A stretch of 64,000 nt of DNA from Sphingomonas sp. PP-CE-1G-424 (GTDB lineage Bacteria > Pseudomonadota > Alphaproteobacteria > Sphingomonadales > Sphingomonadaceae), in contig NZ_SLXW01000001.1 in assembly GCF_004341085.1 (NCBI RefSeq), positions 1,054,001-1,118,000 on the forward strand, in the 5' to 3' direction. Below the pieces are notes generated by a model. The model was not told the DNA's origin. It was given only the letters and a program-made list of their open reading frames with translations, and ran no database searches. Position numbers and translations under genes: made by a program. Shown in pieces: positions 23,799-32,912 of this stretch. Position 1 is the stretch's first letter. Every line of letters starts with the position of its first letter.

Positions 23799-25430
23799 AT
23801 GCGCGCTGCCATCCTGCCTCTCCTGCTGCTCGGGACCGCCGCGTCCGCGCAGACTACGCCCGCCATCTCGGTCGAGACGTTGAAGACCGTCACGCAAGTG
23901 CTGTCGTCGGACGCTTACGAGGGCCGCGCGCCGACTACGCCTGCGGAGGCGAAGACGGTCGCGTATATCGTCGAGCGGATGAAGGCGGCAGGGCTGAAGC
24001 CCGGCAACAAGGGGTCGTGGACGCAGGACGTGCCGATGGTGGAGATTACGGCCACGAACGTGCAGCCTTACGTGTTCACCGGCGGCAACGCGCCGGTCAG
24101 CCTCGCCTATCGCACCGACATGGTCGCGGGCACGTACCGCGTGGCGCCGAAGTCCGCGGTGACTAACAGCGACGTGGTATTCGTCGGCTACGGCATCACC
24201 GCGCCCGAAAAGGGCTGGGACGATTATGCCGGCACCGACGTGAAGGGGAAGACGGTGGTCATCCTCATCAACGACGCCGACTGGCAGACGATGTCGCGCG
24301 AAGGGCCCTTCGAGGGCCGGGCGATGACGTGGTACGGGCGCTGGCCGTACAAGTTCGAGAACGCCGCCAAGCACGGCGCCGCGGCGGCGATCATCGTCCA
24401 TGATACCGAACCGGCGGCGTATCCGTGGGCGGTGGTGCAGTCGTCCTGGACCGGGCCGCAGCTCGAGCTGGACGAGAAGGGCGATCATCTCGACCAGTCG
24501 CAGATCGTCGGCTGGATGCAGAAGCCCGCGGCCGAGCGTGTGTTCGCGAGCGCGGGCAAGGATTACGCGACGCTGGCGGCCGCGGCGAAGGTGAAGGGGT
24601 TCAAGGCGGTACCGCTGGGGCTGAAGTTCGCCGGCGGGTTCGACAACACGATCAAGCGGCAGGCGTCGAAGAACGTCATCGGCGTGCTGCCGGGGACGGC
24701 GGCGCCGAACGATTACGTGATGTACTCCGCGCATTGGGATCATCTTGGCCGCTGCGACGCGGTCGATGGCGACGACATCTGCAATGGCGCGTCGGACAAT
24801 GCGAGCGGCGTCGCCGGGCTGATCGCGCTGGCCGAGGCGCAGGTGAAGGCGGGGCCGGCCAAGCGGTCGATTGCGTTTCTTGCCGTGACCGCGGAGGAAT
24901 CGGGGCTGCTCGGGTCGCGTTATTATGCCGAGCATCCGATCTATCCGCTCGCGCATACCGTCGGCGGGGTGAACATGGACGTGCTCAACGTCGATGGGCG
25001 CGCCAAGGACTTCGTGCTGACCGGCGCGGGGAAATCCGAGATCGAGGATCTGGTGAAGCCGTTCGTCGCTGCCGAGGGCCGGGTGATCGGCGTCGAGGCA
25101 AATCCTGAGCGTGGCGGCTATTACCGGTCGGATCACTTTAGTTTCGCCAAGCTTGGCGTGCCGATGCTCGATGGCGGTAGCGGCGAGGACCTCGTCGTTG
25201 GTGGCACCGCAGCGGGCCATGCCGCGCGCGAGGATTATGTCGCGCATCGCTATCACAAACCGGCGGACGAATATGACGCCAAGTGGGACTGGTCGGGTGC
25301 GGTCGAGGACCTGACGATCTATTACGGGCTGGGGCGCAAGCTCGCGGACGATACCAGTCTGTGGCCGAACTGGTATAAGACCGCCGAATTCCGCGGCATC
25401 CGTGACCGCGATCGCGCAGGAGCCAAGTAA
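23799..25430 (+). CDS. Secreted M28-family zinc aminopeptidase with PA domain
   Basis: 543 residues with a signal peptide (cleavage near ASAQT, residue 18). A protease-associated domain occupies roughly 100-260 (VVFVGYGITAPEKGWDDYAG, KHGAAAAIIVHD). The M28 catalytic part has the zinc motifs SAHWDHLG (His), GASDNASGVAG (bridging Asp), TAEESGLLGS (general-base Glu and ligand Glu), and RSDHFSFA (His). Such enzymes cleave N-terminal residues of peptides in the periplasm or outside the cell. GAGGA precedes the ATG. The downstream agmatine deiminase starts directly after its stop codon. Confidence 0.93.
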   Translation: MRAAILPLLLLGTAASAQTTPAISVETLKTVTQVLSSDAYEGRAPTTPAEAKTVAYIVERMKAAGLKPGNKGSWTQDVPMVEITATNVQPYVFTGGNAPVSLAYRTDMVAGTYRVAPKSAVTNSDVVFVGYGITAPEKGWDDYAGTDVKGKTVVILINDADWQTMSREGPFEGRAMTWYGRWPYKFENAAKHGAAAAIIVHDTEPAAYPWAVVQSSWTGPQLELDEKGDHLDQSQIVGWMQKPAAERVFASAGKDYATLAAAAKVKGFKAVPLGLKFAGGFDNTIKRQASKNVIGVLPGTAAPNDYVMYSAHWDHLGRCDAVDGDDICNGASDNASGVAGLIALAEAQVKAGPAKRSIAFLAVTAEESGLLGSRYYAEHPIYPLAHTVGGVNMDVLNVDGRAKDFVLTGAGKSEIEDLVKPFVAAEGRVIGVEANPERGGYYRSDHFSFAKLGVPMLDGGSGEDLVVGGTAAGHAAREDYVAHRYHKPADEYDAKWDWSGAVEDLTIYYGLGRKLADDTSLWPNWYKTAEFRGIRDRDRAGAK

Positions 25431-26402
25431 GTGACCACGACCGTCTCCACCCCCGCCGAATGGGCGCACCACAAGGCCGTCTGGATCGGCTTTCCGAGCC
25501 ATGCGGACCTGTGGCTTGAGGATCTCGAGCCCGCGCGGGACGAGGTCGTCGCGTTTGCCAAGGCAGTGCATGCCGGCGGCAAGGGCGAGACGGTGATCCT
25601 GGTCGCGGCCGACGTCGGGTCGGCGACGACCGCCAAGAAGCTGGCGCCGTTCGCGGACGTGGTGGTCGAGCCGTTCGGCGATATCTGGCTGCGCGATACC
25701 GCGCCGATCATCGTCGGCGACGGCAGCGCACGCGACTTCCGGTTCAACGGCTGGGGTGGGAAGTACGACTTGCCCGGCGATGATACGATCGGCCAGCGGC
25801 TGGCGGAAAGCCGGCACAAGCGGGTCGAGGCGTGCGACTGGGTTCTCGAGGGCGGCGCGATCGATGGCGATGGCACCGGGACGGTCGTCACGACGCAGCA
25901 GTGTCTGCTCAACCGCAACCGCAATCCGTCGCTGACCAAGGCGGAGATCGAGGCGCGGCTGGCGTCGGACCTCGGCTATACCCGCGTGGTGTGGCTGGGG
26001 GATGGTCTGGTCAACGATCATACCGACGGCCATGTCGACAACCTCGCGCGGTTCGTCGGTGAAGGGCGCGTGGCGATTCCGCAAGCGACCGACAACGATC
26101 CGAACTGGCAGGTGTACCAGAACGCCGCGCGAGATGCCGCGGCGGCCGGGCTGGAGGTCGTGACGATTCCGTCACCGGGCCGCGTGCTGCGCGACGAGGA
26201 GGTCGTGCCGGCGAGCTACATGAACTTCTACATCGGCAATGCCGCGGTGGTGGTGCCTTTGTACGGGGCTGAGAACGATGCCGCGGCGGTGGTGGCGATC
26301 CAGGCGCTGTTCCCGGACCGTGAGGTGGTCGGGCAACGTGCGGATCATATCCTGACGGGTGGCGGGAGCTTCCACTGCATCTCGCAGCAGATCCCGGGGT
26401 AG
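25431..26402 (+). CDS. Agmatine deiminase family protein
   Basis: 323 residues of the peptidylarginine deiminase-like fold. Active-site elements: GDIWLRDTAPI, EGGAIDGDG, NDHTDGHVDNLARF and catalytic Cys316 in GGGSFHCISQQIP. Agmatine deiminase hydrolyses agmatine to N-carbamoylputrescine and ammonia; related enzymes act on other guanidino compounds, so substrate is likely but not proven. The start is GTG directly after the peptidase stop, with AGGAG inside the preceding codons, indicating coupled translation. No N-carbamoylputrescine amidase gene (aguB) is present in the window. Confidence 0.88.
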   Translation: MTTTVSTPAEWAHHKAVWIGFPSHADLWLEDLEPARDEVVAFAKAVHAGGKGETVILVAADVGSATTAKKLAPFADVVVEPFGDIWLRDTAPIIVGDGSARDFRFNGWGGKYDLPGDDTIGQRLAESRHKRVEACDWVLEGGAIDGDGTGTVVTTQQCLLNRNRNPSLTKAEIEARLASDLGYTRVVWLGDGLVNDHTDGHVDNLARFVGEGRVAIPQATDNDPNWQVYQNAARDAAAAGLEVVTIPSPGRVLRDEEVVPASYMNFYIGNAAVVVPLYGAENDAAAVVAIQALFPDREVVGQRADHILTGGGSFHCISQQIPG

Positions 26403-26413
26403 GTCCGTCTCTA

Positions 26414-26492
26414 GTTCCCCCGCGAAGGCGGGGGCCCAGGGTTACACGCGCTGTCGTTCCTGGCTCCTGGACCCCCGCCTTCGCGGGGGAAC
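26414..26492. repeat. palindromic repeat, family B (long form)
   Basis: GTTCCCCCGCGAAGGCGGGG then GCCCAGG on the left, CCTGGACCCCCGCC...GCGGGGGAAC on the right. It lies between convergent genes, 37 bp from a family A element. Confidence 0.88.
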
Positions 26493-26529
26493 GGCGCTCG
26501 AGGCGCGCTCAACTATTGAATTAAAAGTG

Positions 26530-26633
26530 CCACCCCGGCGAAGGCCGGGGTCCAGTTGGAAAGGTTGCAGTAACGAAGGACAGGCCGCAGTTAACTCCGT
26601 CCCCCAACTGGGCCCCGGCCTCCGCCGGGGTGG
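26530..26633. repeat. palindromic repeat, family A
   Basis: CCACCCCGGCGAAGGCCGGG then GTCCAGTTGG on the left; CCAACTGGGCCCCGGCC...CGCCGGGGTGG on the right. It ends 16 bases from the stop codon of the methyltransferase gene. Confidence 0.88.
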
Positions 26634-26649
26634 TGCCATGGGGGCGGGC

Positions 26650-27519
26650 TTAGCGGCTCCAGCGCGCCCAGATAGCCGTCGGGAGCGTCAGACCGCGGGC
26701 TTCTTCGCGGACGCCGAGTTCGCCGACTTCGACCTTGCCGGGGAGATCGGCGAAGACCTGGTTCAGCAGTTCCCCGATCGCCAGCGCCGACATCCGCACT
26801 GCGTAGACCGTGAGGAACAGGAAGCGCGAGTTCTCGTCGAGGAGCTTCCGGCAATCGGCGATCAGCTTGGGCAGGTCCTCTTCGAGCCGCCAGACCTCGC
26901 CTTCCGGTCCACGGCCGTATTTCGGCGGATCGAGCAGGATGCCGTCATATCGCCGCCCGCGCCGAACTTCGCGCGCGACGAACTTCGCCGCGTCGTCGGT
27001 CATCCAGCGGATCGGTGCGTCGGCCATGCCCGAGAGTTTGGCGTTGGCCTTGGCCGCCTCGACCGACTTCTTCGACGCGTCGACGTGCACCATGCGGACG
27101 CCCTTGGTCGCCATCGCCAACGTGCCGACCCCGGTATAGCCGAACAGGTTCATGCATTCGGGTGACTCGAGCCCGGCGACGCGCTCGCGCATCCAGCTCC
27201 ACACCGGCGCCATATCAGGGAAGAAACCGAGGTGGCGGAACGGGGTGGTCTGCGCGGTGTACGACACCTCGTTCCACTTGAGCGTCCAGCCTTCGCGGGG
27301 CACGGGCTCGGCAAATTCCCAGCGGCCGCCGCCGTCTTCGTCGGAGCCGGGGACGAATTCGCCCTGCGCCTGCCAGTCGGTCGAGGCGGGGGCCCACATC
27401 GCCTGCGGCTCGGGGCGGATGAAGCGGAAGCGGCCATAGCGCTCGAGCTTCTTGCCGTGGCCGGAGTCGATCAGGCCGTAATCCGCCCAGGGTTCGCCGA
27501 TGAGGGTGTGCAGCTTCAT
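26650..27519 (-). CDS. RlmI-like class I SAM-dependent methyltransferase
   Basis: 289 residues. Rossmann motif I NLFGYTGVGTLAMA, acidic motif MVHVDASKKSVEAAKANAKL, and motif IV LDPPKYGRGPEGEVW place it with the RlmI/RlmK-type 23S rRNA cytosine or guanine methyltransferases; the N-terminal PUA domain of RlmI is missing and replaced by a shorter beta-rich segment. RNA substrate therefore likely but unproven. The start overlaps the thrC stop (ATGA). Last gene of the cytochrome oxidase/thrC block. Confidence 0.85.
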   Translation of the reverse strand: MKLHTLIGEPWADYGLIDSGHGKKLERYGRFRFIRPEPQAMWAPASTDWQAQGEFVPGSDEDGGGRWEFAEPVPREGWTLKWNEVSYTAQTTPFRHLGFFPDMAPVWSWMRERVAGLESPECMNLFGYTGVGTLAMATKGVRMVHVDASKKSVEAAKANAKLSGMADAPIRWMTDDAAKFVAREVRRGRRYDGILLDPPKYGRGPEGEVWRLEEDLPKLIADCRKLLDENSRFLFLTVYAVRMSALAIGELLNQVFADLPGKVEVGELGVREEARGLTLPTAIWARWSR

Positions 27520-28916
27520 GCCGACGGCTTCGCGCGCTCGGTGATGTAGGCGGTGATCGCCTCGAAGGTCGCCGGCAGCGTGGCGTAGCGCTCCTCGCGG
27601 TCGAACAGGTCGCCCACGCGGGTGGGCAGCGAGGGGCGGACACCGGTAGCGCGTTCGACCGCGTCGCCGAACTTGGCAGGGTGCGCGGTGGCGAGCGTGA
27701 CCATGGGAACGCCGGCGGGGACTTCGGTACGCAACGCGGCGGCGAGGCCGATCGCGGTGTGCGGGTCGATCACCTGGCCCGCATGCTCGTGTGCCCAGCG
27801 CATCGCCAGCGTCATGTCGTCGAGGTCGATGCGCTCGCTCTGGAAGAGGGCTGAGGCGCCTTGCGACTGCGCGTTGGTGAGACGCATGGCCCCGGAGGAT
27901 TCGAAGCCGGCCATTTGTGCGGCAAGCGCTGCGCCGTCGCGGTCGCCGAGGTCGAACAAGAGGCGTTCGAAGTTGGAGCTCACCTGGATGTCCATCGAGG
28001 GGGTCGGGGTCTGCTGGACGCCCCCCTTCGAATAGTCGCCGGTACTGAGCGCACGGTGGAGGATGTCGTTGACGTTGGTCGCGACCACCAGCTTGGCCAC
28101 CGGCAGCCCCATCTTCGCCGCGACATAGCCGGCGAAGACGTCGCCGAAATTGCCAGTCGGTACCGCGAACGCGACTTCGCGATCGGGCGCGCCGAGGCGG
28201 ACGGCGGCGTAGAAGAAATATACCACCTGCGCCATCAGCCGGGCCCAGTTGATCGAGTTGACTGCGGACAGCGCGAACTTGGTCGAGAAGGCGCGGTCGT
28301 TGAACATCGCCTTCACCAGTGCTTGGGCATCGTCGAAGCTGCCCTCGATCGCGATGTTGTAGACGTTGGGGCTGAGCACCGTTGTCATCTGCCGGCGCTG
28401 CACGTCGGAGATGCGGCCGACCGGGTGGAGCATGAAGATGTCGATGCCATCGCGCCCCGCGACCGCGTCGATCGCGGCCGAGCCGGTGTCGCCGCTGGTC
28501 GCGCCGACGATCGTCAGGCGCTTGTCGGTGCCGGCGAGGAAGCGCTCGAAGAAGAGGCCGAGCAGCTGGAGCGCGACGTCCTTGAACGCGAGCGTCGGGC
28601 CGTGGAAGAGTTCGAGGAGCCATTGGTCGTGGTCGAGCTGCACGAGGGGGACGACTGCGGCGTGCGAGAAGCGACCATAGGCTTGATCGCAGAGTGCCTT
28701 CAGTTCCTCACGCGTCATCGCGTCGCCGACGAACGGGGCCATTACGGCAACGGCGGTGTCGACATAGGATAGTCCGGCGAGCGCGGCGATCTCGTCGCGG
28801 GTCATCGTCGGCCACGCGTCGGGGAGGTAGAGGCCGCCATCGGAGGCGAGGCCGGCGAGCGTCGCCGCTTCGAAATCGAGGATGGGCGCCGAGCCGCGGG
28901 TGCTGATGTAACGCAT
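27516..28916 (-). CDS. thrC: Threonine synthase
   Basis: 466 residues. MRYISTRG start typical of type-1 threonine synthases; PLP lysine Lys112 in FHGPTLAFKDVALQ; SGDTGSAA, PTGNFGDVFAGY and NVNDIL are family blocks. It converts O-phosphohomoserine to threonine. The start chosen excludes 12 upstream residues without family similarity. thrC downstream of surf1 in the cox block is a recurrent alphaproteobacterial arrangement; a family B repeat separates it from surf1. lysC, the first enzyme of the same amino acid family, is 18 kb away. Confidence 0.96.
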   Translation of the reverse strand: MRYISTRGSAPILDFEAATLAGLASDGGLYLPDAWPTMTRDEIAALAGLSYVDTAVAVMAPFVGDAMTREELKALCDQAYGRFSHAAVVPLVQLDHDQWLLELFHGPTLAFKDVALQLLGLFFERFLAGTDKRLTIVGATSGDTGSAAIDAVAGRDGIDIFMLHPVGRISDVQRRQMTTVLSPNVYNIAIEGSFDDAQALVKAMFNDRAFSTKFALSAVNSINWARLMAQVVYFFYAAVRLGAPDREVAFAVPTGNFGDVFAGYVAAKMGLPVAKLVVATNVNDILHRALSTGDYSKGGVQQTPTPSMDIQVSSNFERLLFDLGDRDGAALAAQMAGFESSGAMRLTNAQSQGASALFQSERIDLDDMTLAMRWAHEHAGQVIDPHTAIGLAAALRTEVPAGVPMVTLATAHPAKFGDAVERATGVRPSLPTRVGDLFDREERYATLPATFEAITAYITERAKPSA

Positions 28917-28964
28917 GTTCCGTCGGTTAGCGGGCCGAGTGGAAGGGAACAAGCTGCGCGCTTT

Positions 28965-29046
28965 CCGTTTTCCTGCGAACGCAGGAATCCAGGGTTACGA
29001 AGGAATGCGCGCGGTGCCCTGGACTCCTCCGTCCGCAGGAGAACGG
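28965..29046. repeat. palindromic repeat, family B variant
   Basis: CCGTTTTCCTGCGAACGCAG then GAATCCAGG on the left; CCTGGACTCCTCC...GGAGAACGG on the right. It fills the surf1-thrC gap and abuts the surf1 stop codon. Confidence 0.78.
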
Positions 29047-29664
29047 CTAGCGAGGGCGGCGGCGGAGAGCGAGGGTGTAGATGATCGCGGCGATGGCGGC
29101 GAAGAAGAACCATTGGCCGGCATAGGCGAGGTGGTTGTTCGGGACCGAGGCGATGTCGGGCTTGCCGTTGGGGTTGAGGCCGGGCCCCGTAACATTAGAT
29201 GGCGGCGTGGCCGCGACCAGCATCGGGCGCTGCGGGGTGTGATCGAACAGCGATCCGATCAGCGAGCGGCCGTCAGGCGCGTGGCTGATGTAACCGGAGA
29301 CTTCGCCGCCGGTCCACGCGATCTTGGCCATCGGATCGCGCGTGGTGCCAAGCTGGACGATCATACCGGGGCCCTCCGCGCCCGTGCGGCACTCGGCGAT
29401 TGCGCGGAAGCCGGCTTTGCCGGCACCGGCGAGCTTGATGTCGCTTGGCTGTAGGCAGAGGCCGGAGGCGCGGCGGAACAGCAGCGTCTCGTCGGAGAAG
29501 CGCGGGAAAGCCATCGGTGGCTTGGCGGGATTGGCGGCGAGCTGCGCGAGGAACGTTTCCTTTTTCGGGAGGCGGTCGAGGAATTGCCACAGGCCGAGGC
29601 CGATCATCGCCGCGATCGTGAGCGTGACGAGGATGGTCGGGATAACGGGGATACGTCGTGTCAC
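29047..29664 (-). CDS. SURF1 family cytochrome oxidase assembly protein
   Basis: 205 residues with an N-terminal helix (VIPTILVTLTIAAMIGLGLWQ) and a C-terminal helix (LAYAGQWFFFAAIAAIIYTLAL), the standard SURF1 two-helix layout; GLGLWQFLDR and the second-helix YAGQWF motif are diagnostic. SURF1 delivers or stabilises heme a during assembly of CtaD. The start is GTG and overlaps the DUF983 stop (GTGA), so it is likely coupled to that gene. Residues 40-160 form the periplasmic beta domain. Confidence 0.9.
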   Translation of the reverse strand: MTRRIPVIPTILVTLTIAAMIGLGLWQFLDRLPKKETFLAQLAANPAKPPMAFPRFSDETLLFRRASGLCLQPSDIKLAGAGKAGFRAIAECRTGAEGPGMIVQLGTTRDPMAKIAWTGGEVSGYISHAPDGRSLIGSLFDHTPQRPMLVAATPPSNVTGPGLNPNGKPDIASVPNNHLAYAGQWFFFAAIAAIIYTLALRRRPR

Positions 29665-30044
29665 GGGTCGATTCGGCCTTCGCGGGCTGCGTTGCGGTAT
29701 TCGGCGGACATGAGCGCGCCCTTGGCTGCTCGGAGCGAGAGGACGACTCCGCCGGCAGTGAAGGGAATCCAGATCAGCATGTGCAGCCAGAGTGGCGGAT
29801 GGACTTTGAGTTCCAGCGTAATCGCGAGCGCGACGACTAGCGCGCCGAGGATCAGGGTCAGGAATGCGGCGGGGCCGTCGCCGACGTTGAACTTGCTGAA
29901 GTCGAGACCGCAGTTCGAGCAGCGATCGGCGAAGTTGGACCATTTCGCGAAGAGCGTGGGCTTGCCGCAGCGGGGGCATAGGCCTTTCAGCGCGACTTGG
30001 GCGATCGTGGGGGCGTTGGCGAGCGGGTATGGGTCTTCGGTCAT
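29661..30044 (-). CDS. DUF983 membrane protein of the cox cluster
   Basis: 127 residues. Two CxxC pairs in an N-terminal zinc-ribbon-like stretch (GLCPRCGKPTLF, FADRCSNCGLDFS), then GDGPAAFLTLILGALVVALA and a second helix WLHMLIWIPFTAGGVVLSL. DUF983 proteins accompany alphaproteobacterial cox genes and are thought to assist oxidase maturation, but no activity is established. The start at MTEDPYPLAN is chosen since the longer frame consists of translated repeat DNA. It follows ctaE after two repeats. Confidence 0.85.
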   Translation of the reverse strand: MTEDPYPLANAPTIAQVALKGLCPRCGKPTLFAKWSNFADRCSNCGLDFSKFNVGDGPAAFLTLILGALVVALAITLELKVHPPLWLHMLIWIPFTAGGVVLSLRAAKGALMSAEYRNAAREGRIDP

Positions 30045-30060
30045 GCGGTCAGCGCTCTCC

Positions 30061-30118
30061 CTTGTTTCCCCGCGAAGGCGGGATCCAGACTGGGCTCCCG
30101 CCTTCGCGGGAGAACAAG
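30061..30118. repeat. palindromic repeat, family B (short form)
   Basis: CTTGTTTCCCCGCGAAGGCG then GGATCCAGAC / TGGGCTCCCGCC...GCGGGAGAACAAG, joined through CCAGACTGGG. It lies in the ctaE-DUF983 gap, 17 bp before the DUF983 start. Confidence 0.85.
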
Positions 30119-30164
30119 GTAAGGGGGCGACCTTTGGTTCGCGTCCAGGCCGCATCCAAAAGCG

Positions 30165-30273
30165 CCACCACCCCGGCGAAGGCCGGGGCCCAGTTGGGGG
30201 ACGTTGCTGACGGAGGACGTCGCTTCGCTACTGTGACCTTGCCAACTGGGCCCCGGCCTTCGCCGGGGTGGTG
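30165..30273. repeat. palindromic repeat, family A
   Basis: CCACCACCCCGGCGAAGGCC... left arm with CCCAGTTGGGGGACGTTGCT; right arm CCAACTGGGCCCCGGCC...CGCCGGGGTGGTG. It lies 39 bp from the ctaE stop and 46 bp from a short family B element. Confidence 0.88.
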
Positions 30274-30311
30274 CCTACCGGGGTGATGGCTCACCCCAAA
30301 ATTAGCAAAGC

Positions 30312-31238
30312 TCAACCGCCGTGGACGGGGGCGCCCCAGCCGCCCCAGACGTAGACGGTGACGAACAGGAACAGCCACACGACGTCGACGAAATGCCAGT
30401 ACCACGCCGCCGCTTCGAAGCCGAAATGCTGGCGTGGGGTGAAGTCGCCGCGATAGGCGCGGACCAGGCAGACGATCAGGAAGATCGTGCCGATCAGGAC
30501 GTGGAAACCGTGGAAGCCGGTCGCCATGAAGAACGACGCGCCGTAGTTGATGCCCTTGAACGGGAACGGTGCATGGGCATACTCGTACGCCTGGATCGAG
30601 CTGAACAGGATCCCGAGGATCACGGTCAGCCACAGGCCCTTGAGCACGCCGTCGCGGTTGCCGACGCCGATCAGACCCCAGGCCCCCGTCTTCTCGCCGC
30701 CGCGCTGGTTGTGGATCAGCGCGTGGTGCGCCCACGTCACTGTCGTTCCCGACGTCAGCAGGATCAGCGTGTTGAGCAGCGGCAGTTCGAACGGGTTGAT
30801 GACCGTCAGGCCCTTGGGAGGCCACTGCGCGACGATCGCCGCACCGCCTTCGACCGCCCGCGTGACGGTGCCGTCGGCATAGGTCATCGCGGTCGGGAAC
30901 AGCGAGAAGTCGAAGAACGCCCAGAACCAGCCCACGAAGAACATGACTTCGGAGGCGATGAACAGGATCATGCCGTAGCGGAAATGGAGTTGGACGACCG
31001 GCGTATGATCGCCCGCACGTGCCTCGTGCACGACCTGCGTCCACCAGGAATACATCGTGAAAAGCACGCCGGCGAGGCCGATGAAGAACACCCAGCCACC
31101 GCCATTGGGCTTGTCGATATGGCCGCCGTGCATCCACATGATGCCGCCGACCGCCATGATCAGCGCCGAGAACGATCCGACCAGCGGCCAGATGCTCGGC
31201 GGCAGGATGTGGTAATCATGGTTCTTGGCGCCGGCCAT
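30312..31238 (-). CDS. ctaE: Cytochrome c oxidase subunit III
   Basis: 308 residues, seven membrane helices. NHDYHILPPSIWPLVGSF, FRYGMILFIASEVMFFVGWFW (core motif with the conserved Glu), THHALIHNQ-type region WAHHALIHN, and the C-terminal GFEAAAWYWHFVDVVWLFLF are characteristic. Subunit III stabilises the aa3 oxidase and its proton uptake in the inner membrane. Gene order (ctaG-ctaE) is the usual one. About 30 bp separates it from ctaG. Confidence 0.97.
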   Translation of the reverse strand: MAGAKNHDYHILPPSIWPLVGSFSALIMAVGGIMWMHGGHIDKPNGGGWVFFIGLAGVLFTMYSWWTQVVHEARAGDHTPVVQLHFRYGMILFIASEVMFFVGWFWAFFDFSLFPTAMTYADGTVTRAVEGGAAIVAQWPPKGLTVINPFELPLLNTLILLTSGTTVTWAHHALIHNQRGGEKTGAWGLIGVGNRDGVLKGLWLTVILGILFSSIQAYEYAHAPFPFKGINYGASFFMATGFHGFHVLIGTIFLIVCLVRAYRGDFTPRQHFGFEAAAWYWHFVDVVWLFLFVTVYVWGGWGAPVHGG

Positions 31239-31268
31239 CGGTACTCCCCTATTTTCTTTGGCGACGTT

Positions 31269-31820
31269 CTAGCTGGCTGTTTTCGCAGAATCCACCGGGT
31301 AAAACGTATAGCTGAGCGTGATCGTCTGGATATCGGCGGCGTCGGGATCCGTCAGGATCTTCGGATCGACGAAAAAGATCACCGGCATCCGCGCGGTCTC
31401 GCCAGGTTTCAGCGTCTGCTGCGTGAAGCAGAAACACTGGATCTTGGTGAAATACTTGCCGGCCTGCGCGGGCTGGACGTTGAACGTCGCGGTGCCGGTC
31501 AGCGGCTTGTTCGACGTGTTGGTGGCGGTGAAGAACGCCATGTCGCGCGCGCCAATATCGACCGTGTCGGAGCGATTTTCGGGCGTGAACTTCCATGGCA
31601 GCTTGGGGCTAACGTTGGTGTCGAAGTCGATCTGGATCTTGTGGTCGACTGCGCCGGGGGCAGCCAGCCCGCGGTTGGTGGTGCCGTTGAGCCCGGTGGC
31701 GGCGCAGAACAGGCGGTAGAGCGGCACGCTGGCCCAGGCGAGCCCGGTCATGAAACAGATGAAGAGAACCGCGAGCGCCGCGGTACGGTTGGTGCGCGAC
31801 ATGGCCTTCCAGCCAGCCAT
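31269..31820 (-). CDS. ctaG: Cox11/CtaG copper chaperone for CuB
   Basis: 183 residues: an N-terminal helix (ALAVLFICFMTGLAWASVPLY) and a periplasmic immunoglobulin-like domain with the copper motif QCFCFTQQTL, plus IDFDTNVSPKLPWKF and VIFFVDP. It inserts CuB into cytochrome oxidase subunit I. Its start overlaps the stop of the small upstream ORF by one base (TGATG). An internal ATG (MSRTNRTAAL) is an alternative start. Confidence 0.96.
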   Translation of the reverse strand: MAGWKAMSRTNRTAALAVLFICFMTGLAWASVPLYRLFCAATGLNGTTNRGLAAPGAVDHKIQIDFDTNVSPKLPWKFTPENRSDTVDIGARDMAFFTATNTSNKPLTGTATFNVQPAQAGKYFTKIQCFCFTQQTLKPGETARMPVIFFVDPKILTDPDAADIQTITLSYTFYPVDSAKTAS

Positions 31821-31957
31821 CAGTGCGGCATGCCTGCGCGAATCTTGGCGATCGAGATCGCGAAGACGAGGATTACGAATGCGCCGAGCAAGAGCGCCAT
31901 GACGCGGGCGCGACCGCGTTGGCGGCTGCGGATCAGGTCTGGATCGGGCAGGCTCAT
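31820..31957 (-). CDS. 45-residue CoxF-like membrane protein
   Basis: [20 protein letters not shown] followed by a single helix [19 protein letters not shown] and a short tail. Position (between ctaB and ctaG) and layout match the small CoxF-type proteins of alphaproteobacterial cox operons, which are tiny single-helix proteins of unclear role in oxidase assembly. Its ATG overlaps the ctaB stop (ATGA) and its stop overlaps the ctaG start, so all three genes should be co-translated. Sequence conservation in this group is low, so the family name is given on context. Confidence 0.72.
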   Translation of the reverse strand: MSLPDPDLIRSRQRGRARVMALLLGAFVILVFAISIAKIRAGMPH

Positions 31958-32853
31958 GCGAACCACCGGTCGACGACCAGCGCGCCGAACATCACGAACA
32001 GATACAGGATCGAGTATTTGAACAAGGCCTTCTCCGGTTTCATCGCATCGTCGGCATGCGTGGTGCGCCTTGCGACGCGGACGGCGAGCAGCGCGAACCA
32101 GCCGGTCAGCAGGACCGCGGCTATGCCGTAGATCGGCCCCGTCAGCCCAAGCGGCCACGGCAGGATCGCGACCGCCGCCATCGGGATCGTGTAGAGCCCG
32201 ATCTGCGTCCGCGTGGTGCGCTCGCCCGACACGACCGGGAGCATCGGCACGCCCGCGGCGGCGTAATCGCTCTTCATGAACAGCGCGAGCGCCCAGAAAT
32301 GCGGCGGCGTCCAGAGGAACACGAACAGGAAAAGCAGGACGGGGAGCAGCGCGACGTCGCCGGTCGCAGCCGCCCAGCCGATCAGCGGCGGGAACGCGCC
32401 CGCGGCCCCGCCGATCACGATGTTCTGCGGCGTGCGGCGCTTCAGCCAGACGGTGTAGACGAGCACGTAGAACAGGATCGACACCGTCAGGATCGCGGCG
32501 GCGACGACGTTGACCGCGAACCCCATGAACAGCACCGAGAACGCGCCGAGCCCGACGCCGAAATGGAGTGCCGCCTGGCGGTCCATCCGGCCATCGGGCA
32601 GCGGGCGCTTCTGCGTGCGCCGCATGACCGCGTCGATGTCCGACTCATACCATTGGTTGAGCGCACCCGCCGCGCCTGCACCAAGTGCGATGCAGAGGAT
32701 CGCGGTGAAGCCGATCACCGGGTGCACGCCGACTGGGGCCGCGAGCATCCCGCAAAGACCGGTGAAGACGACGAGCGTCATCACGCGCGGCTTGGTCAGC
32801 GCAAGGAAATCGCGCCAATGCGCCGGTGGCAGGAGGGGAGTGGCAGGAGTCAT
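31954..32853 (-). CDS. ctaB: Heme O synthase (protoheme IX farnesyltransferase)
   Basis: 299 residues with seven to nine membrane helices. UbiA-type prenyltransferase motifs: [20 protein letters not shown] (first Asp-rich motif), [17 protein letters not shown] (second motif region), [15 protein letters not shown] near the start. It converts heme B to heme O in heme A synthesis for the oxidase. It is separated from the preceding polytopic gene by 59 bp and coupled to the CoxF-like ORF. Confidence 0.96.
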   Translation of the reverse strand: MTPATPLLPPAHWRDFLALTKPRVMTLVVFTGLCGMLAAPVGVHPVIGFTAILCIALGAGAAGALNQWYESDIDAVMRRTQKRPLPDGRMDRQAALHFGVGLGAFSVLFMGFAVNVVAAAILTVSILFYVLVYTVWLKRRTPQNIVIGGAAGAFPPLIGWAAATGDVALLPVLLFLFVFLWTPPHFWALALFMKSDYAAAGVPMLPVVSGERTTRTQIGLYTIPMAAVAILPWPLGLTGPIYGIAAVLLTGWFALLAVRVARRTTHADDAMKPEKALFKYSILYLFVMFGALVVDRWFA

Positions 32854-32912
32854 GGTTCGGGTACGCTATACGCGCTGCGGAGGAGGTCGGAAAGCCTTCG
32901 CGTCGTGACGGT

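Noticed and set aside
23529..26084. 851-codon minus-strand frame antisense to the M28 peptidase and agmatine deiminase genes
   Set aside because: Arg/His-rich translation with no recognisable domain, fully overlapped by two genes with intact active sites and ribosome-binding sites.
30045..30155. 37-residue N-terminal extension of the DUF983 protein
   Set aside because: It is the translated family B repeat (SPAKAGAQ-type sequence); MTEDPYPL is the natural start.
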